A model generated the notes under the pieces. The model ran no database searches. It saw nothing but the letters and a program-made list of their open reading frames with translations, and had not been told where the DNA came from. A stretch of DNA of 64,000 nt from Kushneria phyllosphaerae (GTDB taxonomy: Bacteria > Pseudomonadota > Gammaproteobacteria > Pseudomonadales > Halomonadaceae), in NCBI RefSeq assembly GCF_900312995.1, contig NZ_ONZI01000004.1, positions 558,001 through 622,000 of the forward strand, read 5' to 3'. Positions 19,612-30,237 of this stretch are shown in pieces. The translations under genes and the position numbers were made by a program. Within the stretch, counting starts at the first letter, position 1; every line of letters starts with the position of its first letter.

Positions 19612-22600
19612 GTCTGTCTTCGCCTTTCATCCAGCGACCCATCGCCACCTCGCTTCTGACACTGGCGATCATTCTGGGCGGACTGCTCTCCTACGTGCGC
19701 CTGCCGGTGGCACCTCTGCCGGCGGTGTCATTTCCAACGGTGCTGGTCACGGCCAGCCTCTCCGGGGCCAACCCCGAGACCATGGCCTCAACGGTGGCTA
19801 CGCCGCTGGAGCGCTCGCTGGGCCAGATTGCCGGGATCACCCAGATGACCTCGTCAAGCTCGGAGGGCTCGACCAGCGTCATCATCCAGTTCGAGCTGGA
19901 AAAGGACATCAACGAGGCCGCCCGCGAGGTACAGGCCGCCATCAACCGGGCCGAGGCGCTGCTGCCCAGCGCCATGACCAGCTCGCCCAGGCTTCGAAAG
20001 CTCAACCCGGCCGACTCACCAATCATGCTGCTGTCGCTGACCAGCGCCGAGATCGACAAGGGCACGCTTTATAACCTGGCCAATCAGGACATTGCTCCGC
20101 GCATTGCCCAGGTCGACGGCGTCTCCCGCGTCAGCGTCGGCGGCAGCTCTTCTCCGGCCGTGAGGATCACGATCAATCCGCGCAAGCTCGAAAATGCCGG
20201 TATCGGCCTTGATCAGATTCGCGACGCCATCAATGCCGCCAACAGCAATCAGCCCACCGGATTTACCGAAGATGAGCGGTATCGCTGGAGTATTCATACC
20301 GACTCCCAGATGTTCGAGCCTCAGAACTATCGCGACCTGATCATTGCTCGGGATGGTGATCACGTCATGCGCCTTGGCGATGTCGCCAGGGTGGAAAAAA
20401 GCGTCGAGGACATCTACAACGTCGGGTTTTACAACCGCCAGCCCGCGGTGGTGATCGTGGTCAGCCCGGCCAGCGATGCCAATGTGATCGAGACCATCGA
20501 TCGCATCAAGGCACGCCTGCCCGGCATCTACGACGCCCTGCCCGCCAGTGCCGACCTGCACACGGTAATGGACCGCTCTCCTGGCATCAGCGCTTCGCTG
20601 CAGGAAACCCAGATCACCCTGATTCTGGCCGTGTTTCTGGTGGTCATGGTGGTGTTTGTCTTTCTGCGCAATGCGCGCGCCACGCTGATCCCGAGCGCCG
20701 TGATTCCGGTGTCACTGCTGGGCACCTTCATGGTGATGTATCTGCTGGGCTATTCGCTCAATACGCTGTCGCTGATGGCGCTGATCATTGCCATCGGTTT
20801 TGTGGTCGATGACGCCATTGTGGTAGTGGAAAACATTGCCAGACACATCGAAGCCGGCATGGAGGTACGCCAGGCCGCGCTGCTGGGCGCTCGCGAGGTG
20901 GGCTTTACGGTGCTGTCGATGAGCGTCTCGCTAGTGGCCGTCTTCGTGCCATTGCTATTTCTGGGCGGGTTTATCGGTCGGCTCTTTCACGAGTTTGCCG
21001 TGACGCTTGCCACGGCCGTCATGGTCTCGCTGCTGGTATCGCTGACCCTGACCCCGATGCTGTGTTCACGCTGGCTGAAAGGCTCTATCCATGCACGCCC
21101 GCCCGGTCGACTTCAGCATCTTGTCGAGCGTAGCGGCCAGCGCATTCTGGCAGGCTATGAGCGCACGCTGGATGTGGCCCTGCGCCATCGACGCCTGACG
21201 CTGTTGTCACTGGTGGCCGTGATCGCACTCAACGGGTTTTTGTATGTGCACATCGACAAGGGGTTTGTGCCCGATCAGGACACGGGCCGATTGATTGGCG
21301 CGGTACGCGGTGATCAAAGCATCTCGTTTGATGCCATGTCGGCCAAGCTGGACACGGCCCGCGACCGCCTGCTGGCCGATGACTCGGTCGCCAGCGTGCT
21401 GGGCTTTCTGGGCGGCAGCGGTCCGGCCGGCGGCGGCGTGAATTCGGCCACGCTTTTTGTGACATTGAAACCGGAGCGCTCGGGCGATACCAATGCCAAC
21501 GGCAACCGGCTTTCCGGGCTGATGAGCAATATTCCGGGGGTGCAGGTTTTCATGCGCGGCCTGCAGGATCTACGCATGGGCGGGCGCTCATCCAGCAACA
21601 GCCAGTACGAGCTGACGCTTAAAAGCGATGATCTCTCGCTGCTGCGGGAATGGTCACCACGCGTGGCACAGGCCATGCGTGGCATTTCGGAAATTACCGG
21701 CGTGGACAGCGACAGTCGCGATGGCGGCCAAGCCATCAAGCTGGTGGTGGATCGCGATCTGGCCGCACGGCTGGGGCTGAGCATGCGTGATATCGACACC
21801 CTTTTGGGCAATGCCTTTGCTCAGGGACAGATTGCCAGCGTCTATGAAGGCACTAACCAGTACTATGTGGTGCTGGAAGTTGCCCGGCAGTGGCAGCGCT
21901 CGGCCAGGGCACTGGAGATGATGCATATCATCAACGATGACGGCAGCCCCATCCCGCTGTCGGCCTTCAGCCACTATGAGCGCAGCACCAGCCCGGTCAG
22001 CGTCAGCCATCAGGGGCAGTTTGCCGCCACCACGGTGTCGTTCAATTTGAGTGACGGCGTGTCGCTGTCCAGCGCCACCGACATCATCAGTGACCGGCTC
22101 GATCGCCTGCATCTCCCCACGGATATTCAGGCCGACTTTGAAGGCAATGCCGCCAGTTTCCAGAGCGGTGTGGAGGCCATGCCCTGGCTGATACTGGCGG
22201 CGCTGGTGACGGTCTATCTGGTGCTGGGCATTCTTTATGAAAGCTACATTCATCCGCTGACAATCCTTTCCACCCTGCCCTCGGGCGGTATCGGCGCCCT
22301 TCTGGCACTGATGTGGCTGGGCAAGCCCTTCACCCTGATTGCGCTGATCGGCATTATCCTGTTGATTGGCGTGGTCAAGAAAAACGCCATCATGCTGGTC
22401 GACTTTGCCCTGAACGCCGAGCGTGAACGTGGTCTCTCTGCACAGGACGCCGTTCGAGAAGCGGCCCTGGTGCGCTTTCGACCCATCATGATGACCACAC
22501 TGGCCGCCATTCTGGGCGCTTTGCCGCTGATGTTCGGTACCGATGAAAACGCCGCACTGCGCGCCCCGCTGGGCATCTCCATTGTGGGCGGCCTGATCGT

Positions 22601-22670
22601 CAGCCAGATCCTGACGCTTTATACCACCCCGGTGGTCTATCTCTATCTGGACCGACTGAGACGGCGCTGA
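19608..22670 (+). CDS. mdtC: RND multidrug efflux transporter, MdtC type
   Basis: Second RND pump subunit, 1020 residues, with [22 protein letters not shown] at the N-terminus and [18 protein letters not shown] bearing the conserved Asp pair in helix 4. It overlaps mdtB by 4 bases (ATGA), so translation is coupled. No outer-membrane channel gene follows. E. coli mdtABC uses TolC encoded elsewhere, so the same is likely. Substrates cannot be read from sequence. Confidence 0.92.
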   Translation: MSLSSPFIQRPIATSLLTLAIILGGLLSYVRLPVAPLPAVSFPTVLVTASLSGANPETMASTVATPLERSLGQIAGITQMTSSSSEGSTSVIIQFELEKDINEAAREVQAAINRAEALLPSAMTSSPRLRKLNPADSPIMLLSLTSAEIDKGTLYNLANQDIAPRIAQVDGVSRVSVGGSSSPAVRITINPRKLENAGIGLDQIRDAINAANSNQPTGFTEDERYRWSIHTDSQMFEPQNYRDLIIARDGDHVMRLGDVARVEKSVEDIYNVGFYNRQPAVVIVVSPASDANVIETIDRIKARLPGIYDALPASADLHTVMDRSPGISASLQETQITLILAVFLVVMVVFVFLRNARATLIPSAVIPVSLLGTFMVMYLLGYSLNTLSLMALIIAIGFVVDDAIVVVENIARHIEAGMEVRQAALLGAREVGFTVLSMSVSLVAVFVPLLFLGGFIGRLFHEFAVTLATAVMVSLLVSLTLTPMLCSRWLKGSIHARPPGRLQHLVERSGQRILAGYERTLDVALRHRRLTLLSLVAVIALNGFLYVHIDKGFVPDQDTGRLIGAVRGDQSISFDAMSAKLDTARDRLLADDSVASVLGFLGGSGPAGGGVNSATLFVTLKPERSGDTNANGNRLSGLMSNIPGVQVFMRGLQDLRMGGRSSSNSQYELTLKSDDLSLLREWSPRVAQAMRGISEITGVDSDSRDGGQAIKLVVDRDLAARLGLSMRDIDTLLGNAFAQGQIASVYEGTNQYYVVLEVARQWQRSARALEMMHIINDDGSPIPLSAFSHYERSTSPVSVSHQGQFAATTVSFNLSDGVSLSSATDIISDRLDRLHLPTDIQADFEGNAASFQSGVEAMPWLILAALVTVYLVLGILYESYIHPLTILSTLPSGGIGALLALMWLGKPFTLIALIGIILLIGVVKKNAIMLVDFALNAERERGLSAQDAVREAALVRFRPIMMTTLAAILGALPLMFGTDENAALRAPLGISIVGGLIVSQILTLYTTPVVYLYLDRLRRR

Positions 22671-22694
22671 CCAACGCCTTGCCGCCAACACATC

Positions 22695-22732
22695 AAAGGG
22701 CACTTCCCACTACCGGAGAAGGGCCCTTTTTA
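22695..22732 (+). terminator. Terminator of the mdtABC operon
   Basis: AAAGGGC (22695-22701) pairs with GCCCTTT (22723-22729) followed by further T residues. The loop is long (about 21 bases). Confidence 0.75.
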
Positions 22733-22817
22733 CATTCATGGCACCTGTTGACCTCCACGGCCCCAGTCAGCGGCCCGCGATCTTCTTGCCAAACAACATT
22801 TATCCCTCAGGCCGCCA

Positions 22818-22848
22818 GTGATACGTTACCAGTGACAGGGCGTATCAC
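22818..22848. repeat. Inverted repeat upstream of the porin
   Basis: GTGATACG (22818-22825) and CGTATCAC (22841-22848) are perfect 8-base arms around 15 bases, in the 232-base region between mdtC and the porin. It could be an operator or a leader hairpin for the porin gene. Confidence 0.5.
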
Positions 22849-22902
22849 AACAACAACACGACGCCATGTCTGCCTACATAAAAATGATCAAAGGAACAGT
22901 TC

Positions 22903-24294
22903 ATGACAAGCCAATCGGATTCACGACGCCTGAAAATACTGGTGCTCTCTCTGAGTATCTCCACAGCCATGGCGGCCACCGCCGCACAGGCCGCCCCACA
23001 GGATCAGCAGACCATCGAGGCACTGCGCGCGCAGCTTCAGCAAATGCAGCAACGCCTTGATCGACTGGAACAGCAGCAGGCTGCTGCCAGCCAGGAAAGC
23101 ACGCAAGATACAGGCACCTCGCAGAGCAGCCAGAATACCAGCAACAGTACACAGCAGTCCGGCGGTGGCCAACAGGTGGCCAATAGCGAAGGCCGCACCC
23201 AGAGCGGCGTACCCTCGACCGCCGAAGAAAACCAGTCGGCCATTGAGCAGCTTCAGCAGACCAAAATCGGCGGCACGCTGGAGCTGAGTACCCATTTCGA
23301 TGACTGGAACGAAGGCAGCCGAGATCGTGCCGGCGACATGGATTTCGGCAAGTTCATCCTGACGGTGGATGGCGAGGTCAACGATATTCCCTACTCGATG
23401 GAGTATCGCTTTTATGACGGCTATCAGTTCCTGCATCACGGCTGGGTCGGCTACAACGCCAGTGATGAGGACACCTTCCAGCTAGGCCTGGTGCAGTCTC
23501 CGTTTGGCAGCTCCGAGTTCGGCTACATGGGTTGGTACGGCAACCTTCCCTACTATATGGGCTTTGCCGACAACCAGAATGCCGGTCTCAAATGGGAGCA
23601 CGATGCCGGAAAATGGACCTCATCACTGGCCTTTTTCAAGAACAGCCAGCTGGGCACCGGTAACGAGCATTACGGGACCAACCCCGTGCCAGAGGGAGAT
23701 CAGGACAATCGCGCCGTTAATCAGCTCGCCGGGCGGTTCGGCTACACCTTCGGCTACGACACTGACTACAGCACCGAGCTGGCGATTTCCGGGCGTGGCG
23801 GTCAGTTCTACAACGACACCACCAACGATAGCGGTGACAACTGGGCAACGGCCCTGTCGCTCAACGGCAAGTACGGCAACTGGAGCACACTGCTGCAGGC
23901 AACTCACTATGAATATCACGCCAAAAACCCGACCGGTGTCTCCCGCGACACGGTTCAGGTCGGCTCCTTTGGCGGCAACTGGCTGATTCCTGCCACCGCA
24001 CAGATCTATTCGGCGAGCCTTGGCTACGATATGGACGTCGACTGGGGCCCATTCAGCAGCGTGACGTTCTTCAACGACTACAGCTATGTCAGCCCCGACG
24101 GCGATTATGACTTCGCCGGCAATGGCGGCAGCATTCAGGACCCGCAGCTCAATGATGTGGGCATGCTGCTGTCAGCCGACCCGTTCTATGTCTGGTTTGA
24201 CATCGTCACCGGCAAAAATGCCTTGGGCTTTATCGGGCCCGCTGATGATCAGTGGCACACCAGTATTCAGAGTAACTTCGGGGTCACGTTCTAA
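22903..24294 (+). CDS. Outer-membrane porin with N-terminal coiled coil
   Basis: A 463-residue exported protein. The signal peptide runs to about residue 30 (ATAAQAA). Residues 34-60 form a Gln/Leu coiled coil (TIEALRAQLQQMQQRLDRLEQQQ), then comes a Ser/Thr/Gln/Asn-rich linker (about 61-118) and a beta-barrel of alternating hydrophobic strands (many Y, W, G), ending in Phe (FGVTF) as outer-membrane barrels do. The coiled coil before the barrel recalls OprP- or carbohydrate-type porins. Selectivity is unknown. AGGAAC precedes the ATG. Confidence 0.8.
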   Translation: MTSQSDSRRLKILVLSLSISTAMAATAAQAAPQDQQTIEALRAQLQQMQQRLDRLEQQQAAASQESTQDTGTSQSSQNTSNSTQQSGGGQQVANSEGRTQSGVPSTAEENQSAIEQLQQTKIGGTLELSTHFDDWNEGSRDRAGDMDFGKFILTVDGEVNDIPYSMEYRFYDGYQFLHHGWVGYNASDEDTFQLGLVQSPFGSSEFGYMGWYGNLPYYMGFADNQNAGLKWEHDAGKWTSSLAFFKNSQLGTGNEHYGTNPVPEGDQDNRAVNQLAGRFGYTFGYDTDYSTELAISGRGGQFYNDTTNDSGDNWATALSLNGKYGNWSTLLQATHYEYHAKNPTGVSRDTVQVGSFGGNWLIPATAQIYSASLGYDMDVDWGPFSSVTFFNDYSYVSPDGDYDFAGNGGSIQDPQLNDVGMLLSADPFYVWFDIVTGKNALGFIGPADDQWHTSIQSNFGVTF

Positions 24295-24310
24295 CGATCA
24301 TCTCATCCAT

Positions 24311-24340
24311 AAAAAACCCCGGCCATGGCCGGGGTTTTTT
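24311..24340. terminator. Strong bidirectional terminator after the porin
   Basis: AAAAAACCCCGGCC and GGCCGGGGTTTTTT around a 2-base centre (AT) form a perfect stem with A and T tracts. It ends the porin gene and the GNAT gene from the other side. Confidence 0.95.
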
Positions 24341-24354
24341 AATGCATCGACAGG

Positions 24355-24927
24355 TCAGGTCAACGTATTGAAATGCTCAAGGCCTTCGGCAAAGCGTGTC
24401 TTGTAACGCTCAAAAACCGCGGGGTCGCGCTTGAAGGCGCGCAGCACGGCATCTGCCTGAAAGTCGACAACTTCCGGCGCCATTGACAGCGAGTCAACGC
24501 TGGAGCGCGCGTTAAAACCGGTGCGCAGCTCGCTGCCAGCGTGGCGATACCACCGCTCAAGACCAAATGTGGTGAAAAAGGCTTCAAGCCTTGGGTCCGA
24601 CGTCGTGACCCGCACGGCAGTGGACTCTCCAAGCCTTGTGACCAGCCGCCGTCCATGGCCGCGACCCCGTTTTTTCTCGGGGGTGGCCAGAAGCCTGAGA
24701 GCCACCCCGCGCCCTTCCACTTCAAGGGTCAAAAGCGCCACCGAGCAAAGTTTTTTGCTGTCGTCAAAAAGCGCCACGATACGGGCCGATTCTTGCTCCA
24801 GCAGTCGACTCACGCCGGCAAATTCTACAAGGGGCGCAAGTCCCGCTTCCCGCCCGAATACGCTGGCACAGAGCATGGCCAGGCAGGCATCCCGAGACCG
24901 TGATTCGGTGATATATGAAATCTTCAA
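24355..24927 (-). CDS. GNAT-family acetyltransferase-like protein
   Basis: A 190-residue cytosolic protein with the GNAT core: strand VALLTLEVEGRGVALRLLATPEKKRGRGHGRRLVTRL contains the acetyl-CoA-binding motif (R/Q-x2-G-x-G/A) at about residues 86-92, followed by a C-terminal strand ending in an aromatic/glycine run (FFTTFGLERWYR). The substrate is unknown. The frame begins at a TTG at 24927 with no clear ribosome-binding site, so the true start could lie further in. It is divergent from ugpB, and the Pho-box array lies between them. Confidence 0.7.
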   Translation of the reverse strand: MKISYITESRSRDACLAMLCASVFGREAGLAPLVEFAGVSRLLEQESARIVALFDDSKKLCSVALLTLEVEGRGVALRLLATPEKKRGRGHGRRLVTRLGESTAVRVTTSDPRLEAFFTTFGLERWYRHAGSELRTGFNARSSVDSLSMAPEVVDFQADAVLRAFKRDPAVFERYKTRFAEGLEHFNTLT

Positions 24928-25030
24928 AGCTGCGTCTGCCCACCGTTCAAAAGTGCCATGATGCCATGCCCCTTTTACCTCTGGCTAACCTCTTGTCGAT
25001 ATTGATGCCCGCGCCCTCATACTGACGCTG

Positions 25031-25063
25031 TTGTCACATGTCTGACACATGTTCGCCACATGA
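25031..25063. promoter_or_regulatory. PhoB-box-like array, three 11-bp direct repeats
   Basis: TTGTCACATGT (25031-25041), CTGACACATGT (25042-25052) and TCGCCACATGA (25053-25063) are consecutive. The pattern of a seven-base (C/T)TGxCAC core plus four bases at 11-base spacing is the Pho-box layout (CTGTCAT plus AT-rich spacer). It lies about 68 bases before the ugpB start. In E. coli, ugp is a Pho-regulon operon. Confidence 0.75.
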
Positions 25064-25130
25064 TGGCCATGCCGGCCCTTCAGCATATCGGCGCAGCAGG
25101 AACGTCCATAACGACAACGCGGAGCACAAC

Positions 25131-26462
25131 ATGGTCAAGGGTTTCAGGAGCATCGCCGGGGTGGCGGCACTGTCCACGCTGGCACTGGGCGCAACGCCGG
25201 CCATGGCGGCCACCGAAGTGGTCTGGTGGCATGCCATGGAAGGCAGTCTGGGCGACAAGGTCAACGAGATCGCCGATGGGTTTAATCAGTCGCAAAGCGA
25301 CTATGTCGTCAAGCCGGTCTACAAGGGCACTTACAGCGAGAACCTGACTTCGACCATTGCGGCCTTTCGTGCCGGCAATGCACCGGCCATTACTCAGGTC
25401 TATGAAGTCGGCACGGCTACCATGATGAATGCCCGCGGCGCCATCTATCCGGTCTATCAGCTCATGGCCGACACCGACCAGCCCTTTGACCCTGCTGCCT
25501 ATTTGCCGGCGGTGACCGGCTATTACAGCACCACCGATGGCAACATGCTGTCGCTGCCGTTTAACTCCTCAACACCGGTGGTCTACTACAACCGCGATCT
25601 TTTCGAAAAGGCAGGTCTGAATCCTGATACCCCGCCGACCACCTGGGAAGAAATGGCCGAAGCCGGCAAAAAAATCGTCGACAGTGGCGCCGCCAGCTGC
25701 GGTTTCACCACCACCTGGCCAAGCTGGATTCAGCTCGAAAACTTCGCGGCGCGCCAGAATATCCCGTTTGCCAGTGAACAAAACGGGTTTGGCGGGCCTT
25801 CGGCGCGGTTGACCTTCAATAAAAGTGAAGCCGTGATCAAGCACGTTCAGGATCTGATCGACTGGCAAAAAAGCGGCGTGTTTGCTTATGGCGGGCGCGA
25901 GGATCAGGCCTCTCCCCGCTTTTTCTCGGGCAACTGCGCCATGTTGATGGCGTCTTCTGCCAGCTACGCCAGCGTTCGTGACAATACCAAAAATTTTGAA
26001 TTTGGCGTTGCCCCTCTGCCCTGGGATCCTGACGTCATCGATCAGCCAAAAAACTCGATCATTGGCGGTGCCTCGCTATGGGTGCTCAAGGGCCAGGAGG
26101 ATGCGGTCTACCAGGGCGTGGCAAAGTTTTTCAATTATCTCTCCTCACCGAAGGTGCAGGCCGACTGGCATCAGTTCACGGGCTATCTCCCCATTACCGA
26201 CAAGGCCTATGCACTGACCCGCGAACAGCACTTCTATGAAGAAAACCCCGGCACCGAAATTGCGCTCAAGCAGATGACCAGCGGTACGCCGAGCGACAAC
26301 TCGCGCGGGCTGCGGCTGGGCAACATGCCCCAGATTCGCGACGTCATCGAAGAGGAGCTCGAGCGGGCGCTCAATGGTGACAAGAGCGCTCAGCAGGCCC
26401 TCGATGACGCCGCAACCCGCGGCAATGAGCTTCTGGAGCAGTTCGAGCGCAGCGTTAGCTGA
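25131..26462 (+). CDS. ugpB: sn-Glycerol-3-phosphate-binding protein UgpB
   Basis: Periplasmic solute-binding protein of the Ugp ABC importer, capturing glycerol 3-phosphate and glycerophosphodiesters. The signal peptide ends at about residue 28 (ATPAMAA), and the mature part opens TEVVWWHAMEGSLGDKVNEI, a conserved UgpB start. The length of 443 is near E. coli UgpB (438). I chose the ATG at 25131 because GGAG lies six bases upstream. It heads ugpBAECQ, in the same order as in E. coli. Confidence 0.95.
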   Translation: MVKGFRSIAGVAALSTLALGATPAMAATEVVWWHAMEGSLGDKVNEIADGFNQSQSDYVVKPVYKGTYSENLTSTIAAFRAGNAPAITQVYEVGTATMMNARGAIYPVYQLMADTDQPFDPAAYLPAVTGYYSTTDGNMLSLPFNSSTPVVYYNRDLFEKAGLNPDTPPTTWEEMAEAGKKIVDSGAASCGFTTTWPSWIQLENFAARQNIPFASEQNGFGGPSARLTFNKSEAVIKHVQDLIDWQKSGVFAYGGREDQASPRFFSGNCAMLMASSASYASVRDNTKNFEFGVAPLPWDPDVIDQPKNSIIGGASLWVLKGQEDAVYQGVAKFFNYLSSPKVQADWHQFTGYLPITDKAYALTREQHFYEENPGTEIALKQMTSGTPSDNSRGLRLGNMPQIRDVIEEELERALNGDKSAQQALDDAATRGNELLEQFERSVS

Positions 26463-26467
26463 TCCCG

Positions 26468-26498
26468 ACCTTCCCGGCGACAACCTCGCCGGGAAGGT
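26468..26498 (+). other. Intercistronic hairpin between ugpB and ugpA
   Basis: ACCTTCCCGGCGA (26468-26480) pairs perfectly with TCGCCGGGAAGGT (26486-26498) around CAACC. No T-run follows. Such stems behind binding-protein genes stabilise the upstream mRNA, raising binding-protein yield over permease; that role is inferred. Confidence 0.7.
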
Positions 26499-26540
26499 GT
26501 TCGCCCTTTCACGCCACCTTTCAGATGCGCCTGTCCATCC

Positions 26541-27419
26541 ATGTCCACGTTTCAACGTCATCGCCTCACGCCATGGATGCTCATGGCGCCCCAGCTCCTT
26601 ATCGTGCTGGTGTTCTTTTTCTGGCCGGCCATCACGGCCCTGCGGCAATCCCTTTATGTGCAGGACGCCTTCGGGCTGGGGGAAACCTTTGCCGGCCTTG
26701 CCAACTTCACGCGCGTGCTGGCCTCCCAAAGCTATCATGAGGCCCTGTTCAACACGGCCATCTTCAGTGTCAGCGTAGCGCTGGGGGCCATGGGCATTGC
26801 GCTGTTGCTGGCCACCATGGCCGATCGCGTGCTGCGCGCCAGTCGCGTCTACCGGACACTGTTGATCTGGCCCTACGCCGTGGCACCGGCTGCGGCGGGT
26901 GTTCTATGGATGTTCATGTTCGATCCCACGCTGGGCGTACTGAGCCGGGCACTGGCTGCGCTGGGCGTTCACTGGGATTTCAGGCTCAACGGTCATCAGG
27001 CCATGGCGCTGGTGATCATCGCCGCCATCTGGCAACAGATGAGCTACAACTTCGTGTTCTTTCTGGCAGGGCTTCAGGGCATTCCGGCAAGTCTTCTGGA
27101 AGCGGCGGCCATTGATGGCGCAGGTCCCTGGCGGCGCTTCTGGACCATTACCTTTCCACTGATTTCGCCCACCAGCTTCTTTTTGCTGGTCATGAATACG
27201 ATCTACGCCTTTTTCGACACTTTCGGCACCATCGATACCACTACCAGCGGTGGCCCCGGAGGGGCGACCCGCACGCTGGTCTACAAGCTCTATCAGGATG
27301 GCATCGTCGGCCTGGACCTGGGCGGCTCGGCGGCTCAGTCGGTATTGTTAATGCTGATGGTCGGCCTTTTGACGCTGGTGCAGTTTCGCTACGTCGAACG
27401 CCGCGTGCAGTACCACTGA
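26541..27419 (+). CDS. ugpA: Glycerol-3-phosphate ABC permease UgpA
   Basis: Inner-membrane permease subunit with six predicted transmembrane helices. The EAA loop that docks on the ATPase is [21 protein letters not shown] (about residues 192-212). The 292-residue length matches E. coli UgpA (295). It lies 78 bases after ugpB, beyond the hairpin. Confidence 0.94.
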   Translation: MSTFQRHRLTPWMLMAPQLLIVLVFFFWPAITALRQSLYVQDAFGLGETFAGLANFTRVLASQSYHEALFNTAIFSVSVALGAMGIALLLATMADRVLRASRVYRTLLIWPYAVAPAAAGVLWMFMFDPTLGVLSRALAALGVHWDFRLNGHQAMALVIIAAIWQQMSYNFVFFLAGLQGIPASLLEAAAIDGAGPWRRFWTITFPLISPTSFFLLVMNTIYAFFDTFGTIDTTTSGGPGGATRTLVYKLYQDGIVGLDLGGSAAQSVLLMLMVGLLTLVQFRYVERRVQYH

Positions 27420-27461
27420 GTCTCTTTTCAATCGTACCGAACCCTGTCAGGAAGCCTTGTC

Positions 27462-28307
27462 ATGCGCTATCACCGACCAAACCTTGATGTGCTGGCCCAC
27501 ACCATTTTGATCATCGGGGCATTGATCTTCATGCTGCCCGTGGTTCTTGCCGTACTGGCCTCGACCCAGACACCCGGCGCCCTGTTTTCCGGAACCCTGC
27601 CGCTGTGGTTTGGCGGCAGCGGCCTTGAGCATTACCTGACGCTGTTAAGCGAGCCGGTGCGCGGCGTGGGCGTGCCGGCCTGGCAATTGATGCTCAATTC
27701 GCTATTGATGGCGCTCGGCATCGCCATCGGCAAACTGGTCTTTGCGATCCTTGCGGCCTATGCACTGGTCTTTTTTCGCTTTCCGTTTCGCCGCTGCTGT
27801 TTTTGGCTGATCTTTGTCACCCTGATGCTGCCCATTGAGGTGCGTATCGTACCGACCTACGGCGTGGTCGCCGATCTTGGCCTGCTCGACAGTTATCCGG
27901 GGCTGGTGCTGCCGCTCATTGCCAGCGCCACGGCAACCTTTCTCTTTCGCCAGTTTTTCATGACGCTGCCGCCCGAACTCATGGAAGCAGCCCGGGTGGA
28001 TGGCGCTGGACCATGGCGCTTTTTCATCGATATTTTGCTGCCCTTGTCCCGAACCAATATCGCCGCCCTGTTTGTCATCATGTTCATTTATGGATGGAAT
28101 CAATACCTGTGGCCGCTGGTCGCCATGAGCAGCGCCGATCACGCCACGGTGGTCATGAGTCTCAAACGACTGACGATTTCAATGGATGGCACGCCGCCCT
28201 GGCACTTGGCCACCGCCATGACGGTGCTGGCACTGCTGCCCCCGGTGGTGGTGATCGTTCTCATGCAGCGCTGGTTCATCAAGGGACTGGTGGATACGGA
28301 GAAATAA
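27462..28307 (+). CDS. ugpE: Glycerol-3-phosphate ABC permease UgpE
   Basis: Second permease subunit, 281 residues, the same as E. coli UgpE, with six predicted helices and the EAA loop [21 protein letters not shown] (about residues 175-195). AGGAAG precedes the ATG. It abuts ugpC by one base. Confidence 0.95.
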   Translation: MRYHRPNLDVLAHTILIIGALIFMLPVVLAVLASTQTPGALFSGTLPLWFGGSGLEHYLTLLSEPVRGVGVPAWQLMLNSLLMALGIAIGKLVFAILAAYALVFFRFPFRRCCFWLIFVTLMLPIEVRIVPTYGVVADLGLLDSYPGLVLPLIASATATFLFRQFFMTLPPELMEAARVDGAGPWRFFIDILLPLSRTNIAALFVIMFIYGWNQYLWPLVAMSSADHATVVMSLKRLTISMDGTPPWHLATAMTVLALLPPVVVIVLMQRWFIKGLVDTEK

Positions 28308-28308
28308 C

Positions 28309-29403
28309 ATGGCAAGACTGGAACTCAGGCGTCTTCGAAAGCGCTACTCGGGCAGCACTGACGTGCTTCACGACATCGATCTGAGCATCGATGATGGCGA
28401 GATGATTGTGGTGGTCGGGCCATCAGGCTGTGGCAAGTCGACGCTTTTGCGCATGGTGGCAGGTCTTGAAGCGATCAGCAGCGGTGAGCTTGTCATTGAT
28501 GGTGAGTGCGTCAACGATCAGGAGCCGGCCGAGCGTGATATCGCCATGGTCTTTCAAAACTATGCGCTCTATCCCCACATGAGCGTTTTTGACAACCTGG
28601 CCTACAGCCTGAAAAATCGCGGCACGCCGAAGGCAGAGATTGCCCAGCGCGTTGAGGCCACCGCACAACTTCTCGACATCGGTGCATTGCTGGAGCGCAA
28701 GCCCCGCCAGCTCTCGGGCGGCCAGCGACAGCGCGTGGCGATGGGGCGTGCGGTGATTCGAAAGCCGCGTGTTTTTCTCTTCGACGAGCCGCTGTCCAAC
28801 CTGGATGCCAGTCTGCGCGTTCAGATGCGCCAGGAAATTCGCGCCCTGCAACAACGCCTGAACATCACCTCGCTATACGTGACCCACGACCAGACCGAAG
28901 CCATGACCATGGCCGACCGGCTGGTGGTCATGAACGCTGGACGCGTCGAGCAGGTCGGCACCCCGATGGCGCTGTTTCGAAAGCCCGCTACCCGCTTTGT
29001 CGCCGGTTTTATCGGCTCCCCGGCCATGAACTTTCTGACGTTCTCCGTAAATACTCTGCCCGACTGGCTGCCAAGAGTGCCGGCAGAGACCAATGAGCCG
29101 CTCAAGGGGGAACTGAGCGTAGGCATCCGGCCCGAGCACATCGCGCTGACGACATTGGAGGACGGGCATATAGAGGGCTGTATCGAACTGGTGGAACCGC
29201 TGGGCTCCGAAAGTCTGGTTCATGTTCGCATTGGCGGACATGACGCACGGCTGGTAGTGCGCCATGGCGGCATGGAGCTGCCAGAAGTGGGCCAAGTGAC
29301 CGGTCTGAACTTTCAGGGACCCTTTCATCTTTTTGATCGTCATGGACAACGCTTGTCGACCAGGCTCAGACTTGCCGATACCAACTGTTCCATGGAGTCC
29401 TGA
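28309..29403 (+). CDS. ugpC: Glycerol-3-phosphate ABC ATPase UgpC
   Basis: Cytoplasmic ATPase of the Ugp importer. The Walker A loop is GPSGCGKST (37-45), signature LSGGQ (135-139), Walker B FLFDE (156-160) and H-loop in VTHDQ. The C-terminal third is the regulatory domain typical of the MalK/UgpC group. Of 364 residues, near E. coli UgpC (356). Confidence 0.95.
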   Translation: MARLELRRLRKRYSGSTDVLHDIDLSIDDGEMIVVVGPSGCGKSTLLRMVAGLEAISSGELVIDGECVNDQEPAERDIAMVFQNYALYPHMSVFDNLAYSLKNRGTPKAEIAQRVEATAQLLDIGALLERKPRQLSGGQRQRVAMGRAVIRKPRVFLFDEPLSNLDASLRVQMRQEIRALQQRLNITSLYVTHDQTEAMTMADRLVVMNAGRVEQVGTPMALFRKPATRFVAGFIGSPAMNFLTFSVNTLPDWLPRVPAETNEPLKGELSVGIRPEHIALTTLEDGHIEGCIELVEPLGSESLVHVRIGGHDARLVVRHGGMELPEVGQVTGLNFQGPFHLFDRHGQRLSTRLRLADTNCSMES

Positions 29404-29406
29404 GAC

Positions 29407-30171
29407 ATGCAGCTGCCTCGCTATATTGCCCACCGCGGGCTGTCCGCCCATGCACCCGAAAATACGCTGGCCGCCATTCAGGCCGCCGCGGACGCAGGCT
29501 GTGAGTGGGTCGAGCTCGACGTGCAGTGTCTGGGGGACGGCACCCCGGTAATCTGGCATGACGCCAGTGTTGATCGCTGCAGCGACAGCCAGGGCAAGCT
29601 TTTGAACATGACGCGCGATCAGATTGGCCAGCTGGATGTGGGGAGCTGGTTTTCCCCGGCCTTTCGCGGCGAGCGCATGGCGCTGCTCGATGAGGCGCTA
29701 TCGCTGGTCAGCGCACTGGAGATGGGGCTCAACCTGGAGCTCAAGATCAATACAGGTCATGACCCGGCAGCCCTTGCCCGCACTGCAGTCCAACGCGCCC
29801 GCCAGGTCCTGCCCCTTGATCGTCTGCTGGTATCAAGCTTTGACATGACAGCGCTTGAAGCCGCCCGGTCACAGGATGAAGCACTGGCGCTGGGGCTTTT
29901 ATATGAAGCAGTGCCGCGGCACTGGGCCAGTGATGCCGAACGGCTTCGCCCGACCAGCGTGCATGCCGACTGGACACAGCTTGACCAGGAACGGCTTATC
30001 GAGATCCAGAGCGCCGGGCTTGTCATGCTCTGCTACACGGCCAACGACCCTGAACGCTTTGCGTCCTGGTGGGATCATGGCGTCGACGGCGTGTTTACCG
30101 ACGACCCGGGGCTGTTTGATGCGCGCTATCAGCGTCGAACGCGCGGCGACGGTAGCCGCAAACCTCGCTGA
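29407..30171 (+). CDS. ugpQ: Glycerophosphodiester phosphodiesterase UgpQ
   Basis: Cytosolic enzyme hydrolysing glycerophosphodiesters to glycerol 3-phosphate and an alcohol, acting on molecules brought in by UgpBAEC. The GDPD motif is complete: H9/R10 (IAHRG), E36 and D38 (WVELDVQ), and H51 (WHD). The length of 254 is close to the E. coli enzyme (247). It starts three bases after ugpC and ends the operon. Confidence 0.95.
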   Translation: MQLPRYIAHRGLSAHAPENTLAAIQAAADAGCEWVELDVQCLGDGTPVIWHDASVDRCSDSQGKLLNMTRDQIGQLDVGSWFSPAFRGERMALLDEALSLVSALEMGLNLELKINTGHDPAALARTAVQRARQVLPLDRLLVSSFDMTALEAARSQDEALALGLLYEAVPRHWASDAERLRPTSVHADWTQLDQERLIEIQSAGLVMLCYTANDPERFASWWDHGVDGVFTDDPGLFDARYQRRTRGDGSRKPR

Positions 30172-30187
30172 AAAGGGGTAAAAGGAG

Positions 30188-30212
30188 CACTGCCAGCGCA
30201 AGGCTGGCAGTG
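30188..30212. terminator. Hairpin between the convergent ugpQ and trpC
   Basis: CACTGCCAGC and GCTGGCAGTG form a perfect 10-bp stem around GCAAG. The minus strand continues with T-rich sequence (CTCCTTTTAC), so it probably ends trpC; on the plus strand no T-run follows. Confidence 0.6.
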
Positions 30213-30237
30213 TGGGTCGTGGCTCAAACGGCTCGAC

